From the NCBI GenBank assembly GCA_012845835.1, contig JABAKD010000021.1, forward strand, positions 9,218,006 to 9,282,005: a stretch of DNA of 64,000 nt, in the 5' to 3' direction. A program made the position numbers and the translations under genes. The DNA is from Undaria pinnatifida. Taxonomy: Eukaryota; Sar; Phaeophyceae; Laminariales; Alariaceae. Position 1 is the stretch's first letter, and every line of letters begins with the position of its first letter. Of the stretch, positions 44,821 to 64,000 are shown one piece after another. The notes under the pieces are model-generated. The model made no database searches. It saw only the letters and a list, made by a program, of their open reading frames with translations, and had not been told where the DNA came from.

Positions 44821-46038
44821 GAAGATCAAGTTGTCCTACAACCCACCATGACCACTTTTTTTCCTCTTCTTTCCTCGCTGTTACTCTTCCAATGGGCACA
44901 AGCGCCTTTTCTCGATTACCGCTTCTCGTTCTTAGGCTAACAAGTGATCTCTGCAGACACTTCGTCCCACATCTGCAACTCTTTGCATGAAAGACAACCT
45001 GCACACAATATTGTGTCCACAGGCTATCCACATAAATATGGAATCCGGTCATTGAGACCAATTTATTGCAAACCCAGCGATAGCTCTATCGACCACTCGT
45101 CTCGCAGAGAAAACACATGTCAGCTGATATACGGACAAGATACGGCTGGTTCCCCCAGCATTGGTAATATTTCATACCGAAAGTGAAACAAGTCGCTCTC
45201 GGTGCCGTCCATGATCACATTGCGTGCTCCTGCTGCAAGGTAGCAGTCGCGGATTATAGCAGGAGTGTATTTTGCCGTTCGCCAACACATGTTTTAAGAT
45301 TTTTCAATTCGTTAATTGAAGCTCCTGTCTCGCGGCTTCAAATGTTGGCGGCCTGACAAAAGCAGAAGTGGTTGGCTAGTTTTCGTGGGTACACACTCAA
45401 CCCTATATTTTGGCGTTGGGCACCGTCTTAACGTTGGCCGGCGGATGCATCGACCCCGTGCCGCCTGTGGACCGTTTACTTTTTTTGGAATGATGGATGT
45501 TTTTTCTCTACGTTTGCTGCCTAATTTTGTCCCGCTTAAAAACCACTTGTATGTAGTCTTTTCGAAGCGTGCTACGATAGAGGGTTTGGCAGCACGTTTC
45601 ACCCGTTTGGGATTCTGAATAATGAGATTGGGGTTATTAAACCACCTCGGCCCAAATTCGTCGGAACCACGTTCTCTTCTCGAAAACTGATCGTTTCGTT
45701 TCAAATACCGTAGGCTGTTGTATATATATATAGGGTTTGTCCATCGGGCTGCACTTTAAGGTTGCTCAACACGCTGTCTTTTGGCCACGAGAGGTAAGAA
45801 CCTCCTCAACTGCTGTTGCCTCAGATGGCCAACGGTGTACCTCTGACGTAGAATGGGTCATTGGTGACTTATTGGCTGTCAGGCGTTGATGGGAGGTTTT
45901 TGTTGATGCTCGTTTGCGTGGGCCCTAACATGCGTGTTGACGTGCACGGTGGGTGCGGGTGTCCGGTGTATTTCCGTTACGTGGCAGATATAGCGCCTTC
46001 CCGGGAATCACAATTAACCGTCGAACGCCCGGCTCACG
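44821..46038. other. Upstream of the LRR gene
   Basis: No gene recognised. A TATA-like 'tatatatatatag' lies at 45,721-45,733. The 5' flank before 46,039 should include the promoter of the LRR gene, but no specific site can be supported. Confidence 0.3.
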
Positions 46039-63187
<17,149 letters not shown>

Positions 63188-64000
63188 GTAAGTTCTTCGA
63201 AATTTACTATCGTTGTAACACGTTGCTACTGCCATGGGCGTGTATGGACTGGTGTTCTTGGTTCTACGGTTCTAGTAGAAGAGTTCACGCACAATTCAAC
63301 GCACAATCAAGACGTGTGGTACGGAAGAAAACAAGGAAGAGCAAACAAAAGCATGGCTTTTCACGGATCATGACCCGACTCGCGGGTCGGGTCAAATATT
63401 TTTCACACTCGCGGGACGGGTCGGGGCACATTTTTGAATATAAGCGGCCGGGTTAGGTCGGGATCGAGTGGTTTCAACATGTTTCGAGGCGGGTCGGGTC
63501 GGAAAAAAATGCTTAAAAACCTCGCCAAGTGGGTCGGATTGGGCTAAATTTCTTCAAAATCCCGGAGGTCGGGTCGGGTAAAGACCCGCAAGATACGGGT
63601 CAAGCCACCACGACCCGCGAGTTGTTCCGGCTGACCCGCGGGTCAAACCCGCAGATTTGGCCCGCGGAATCGTTTTTTTTTTTTTAATTACAGCTGAGGG
63701 TCCCTGCCGTGCAGGCGCTCTGCCGGTCAGACCCGTGGATCCGCGGATCCGCGGAGCCGCAAATCATGCAGAACGAACCACTTCCTGCCTCTCTCGTTCC
63801 GATTCTCCGATCATAAGTCACGACAGCGTGAAAAACAATCACCAGGCGGTACCCATAGCCACTTGTACTAAAGCATGCAGTGTGACGCGAATCCCGTGCC
63901 GGCTGAAGTCGTAGCAGTACTATTTGAATGGTCATACCAGTACAAATGTGACCAACGTAAAAATGCAAAGACAGTCGTCGTCAAAGCAGCAGCAGCAGCA
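63188..64000. other. Right edge; probable LRR gene intron
   Basis: No exon in the expected phase was found. The window ends in a CAG/GCA run (about 63,983-64,000). Confidence 0.4.
63360..63660. repeat. GGGTCGGGT-rich imperfect repeat
   Basis: About 20 scattered 'gggtc' and 'gacccg' motifs with variants such as 'gcgggtcgggtc' and 'cgggacgggtcgggg'. Purely low complexity; no ORF is supported. An inverted run, ccgtggatccgcggatccgcgg, follows at 63,734-63,755. Confidence 0.75.

Overview
This window looks like nuclear DNA of a eukaryote, most likely a brown alga (Phaeophyceae) or a close stramenopile. The evidence is spliced genes with GT-AG introns, one intron of about 11 kb, an LRR gene with one 24-residue repeat per 72-nt exon (an arrangement known from Ectocarpus), Ty1/copia remnants, tRNA-derived SINEs and a nuclear fragment of mitochondrial nad5. 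No operons, Shine-Dalgarno sites, rRNA genes or CRISPR arrays are visible. Most of the sequence is repeats and transposon debris. The organism call is inference.

Layout. (1) 0-8 kb holds decayed Ty1/copia pieces: gag and protease at 2.0-3.9 kb on +, and an RNase H tail at 6.5-7.9 kb on -. A second repeat family (here 'B') and a minisatellite-linked short ORF lie among them. (2) 8.4-10.9 kb has a terminal-inverted-repeat (TIR) element flanked by TAA, with a tRNA-derived SINE with a 31-A tail inserted inside it, plus a second, dimeric tRNA-like repeat. (3) 12.4-19.1 kb holds a large intron-containing gene, now broken by stops and a frameshift. It encodes a zinc-binding DUF6729-like N-terminus and a DDE-type transposase core into which a DEDD 3'-5' exonuclease is inserted. 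(4) 20-46 kb is accessory sequence: many copies of an unnamed dispersed repeat (here 'X'), a second SINE, two more TIR-element copies, another copia remnant, minisatellites and tandem repeats.

(5) 46.0-63.2 kb is the one apparently intact gene. It has nine phase-consistent exons encoding a signal peptide, an N-terminal cap, three LRR units, a C-terminal cap and a Cys-rich segment, and it probably continues past the right edge. Its introns hold X copies, a polypyrimidine tract, a long CAA microsatellite and the nad5 fragment.

The LRR gene reads as a secreted or surface recognition protein. The transposase-exonuclease and the other elements are mobile DNA. Exon boundaries come from reading frames, splice sites and phase only, and repeat boundaries are by eye, good to roughly 10-50 bp. 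No database search was possible.
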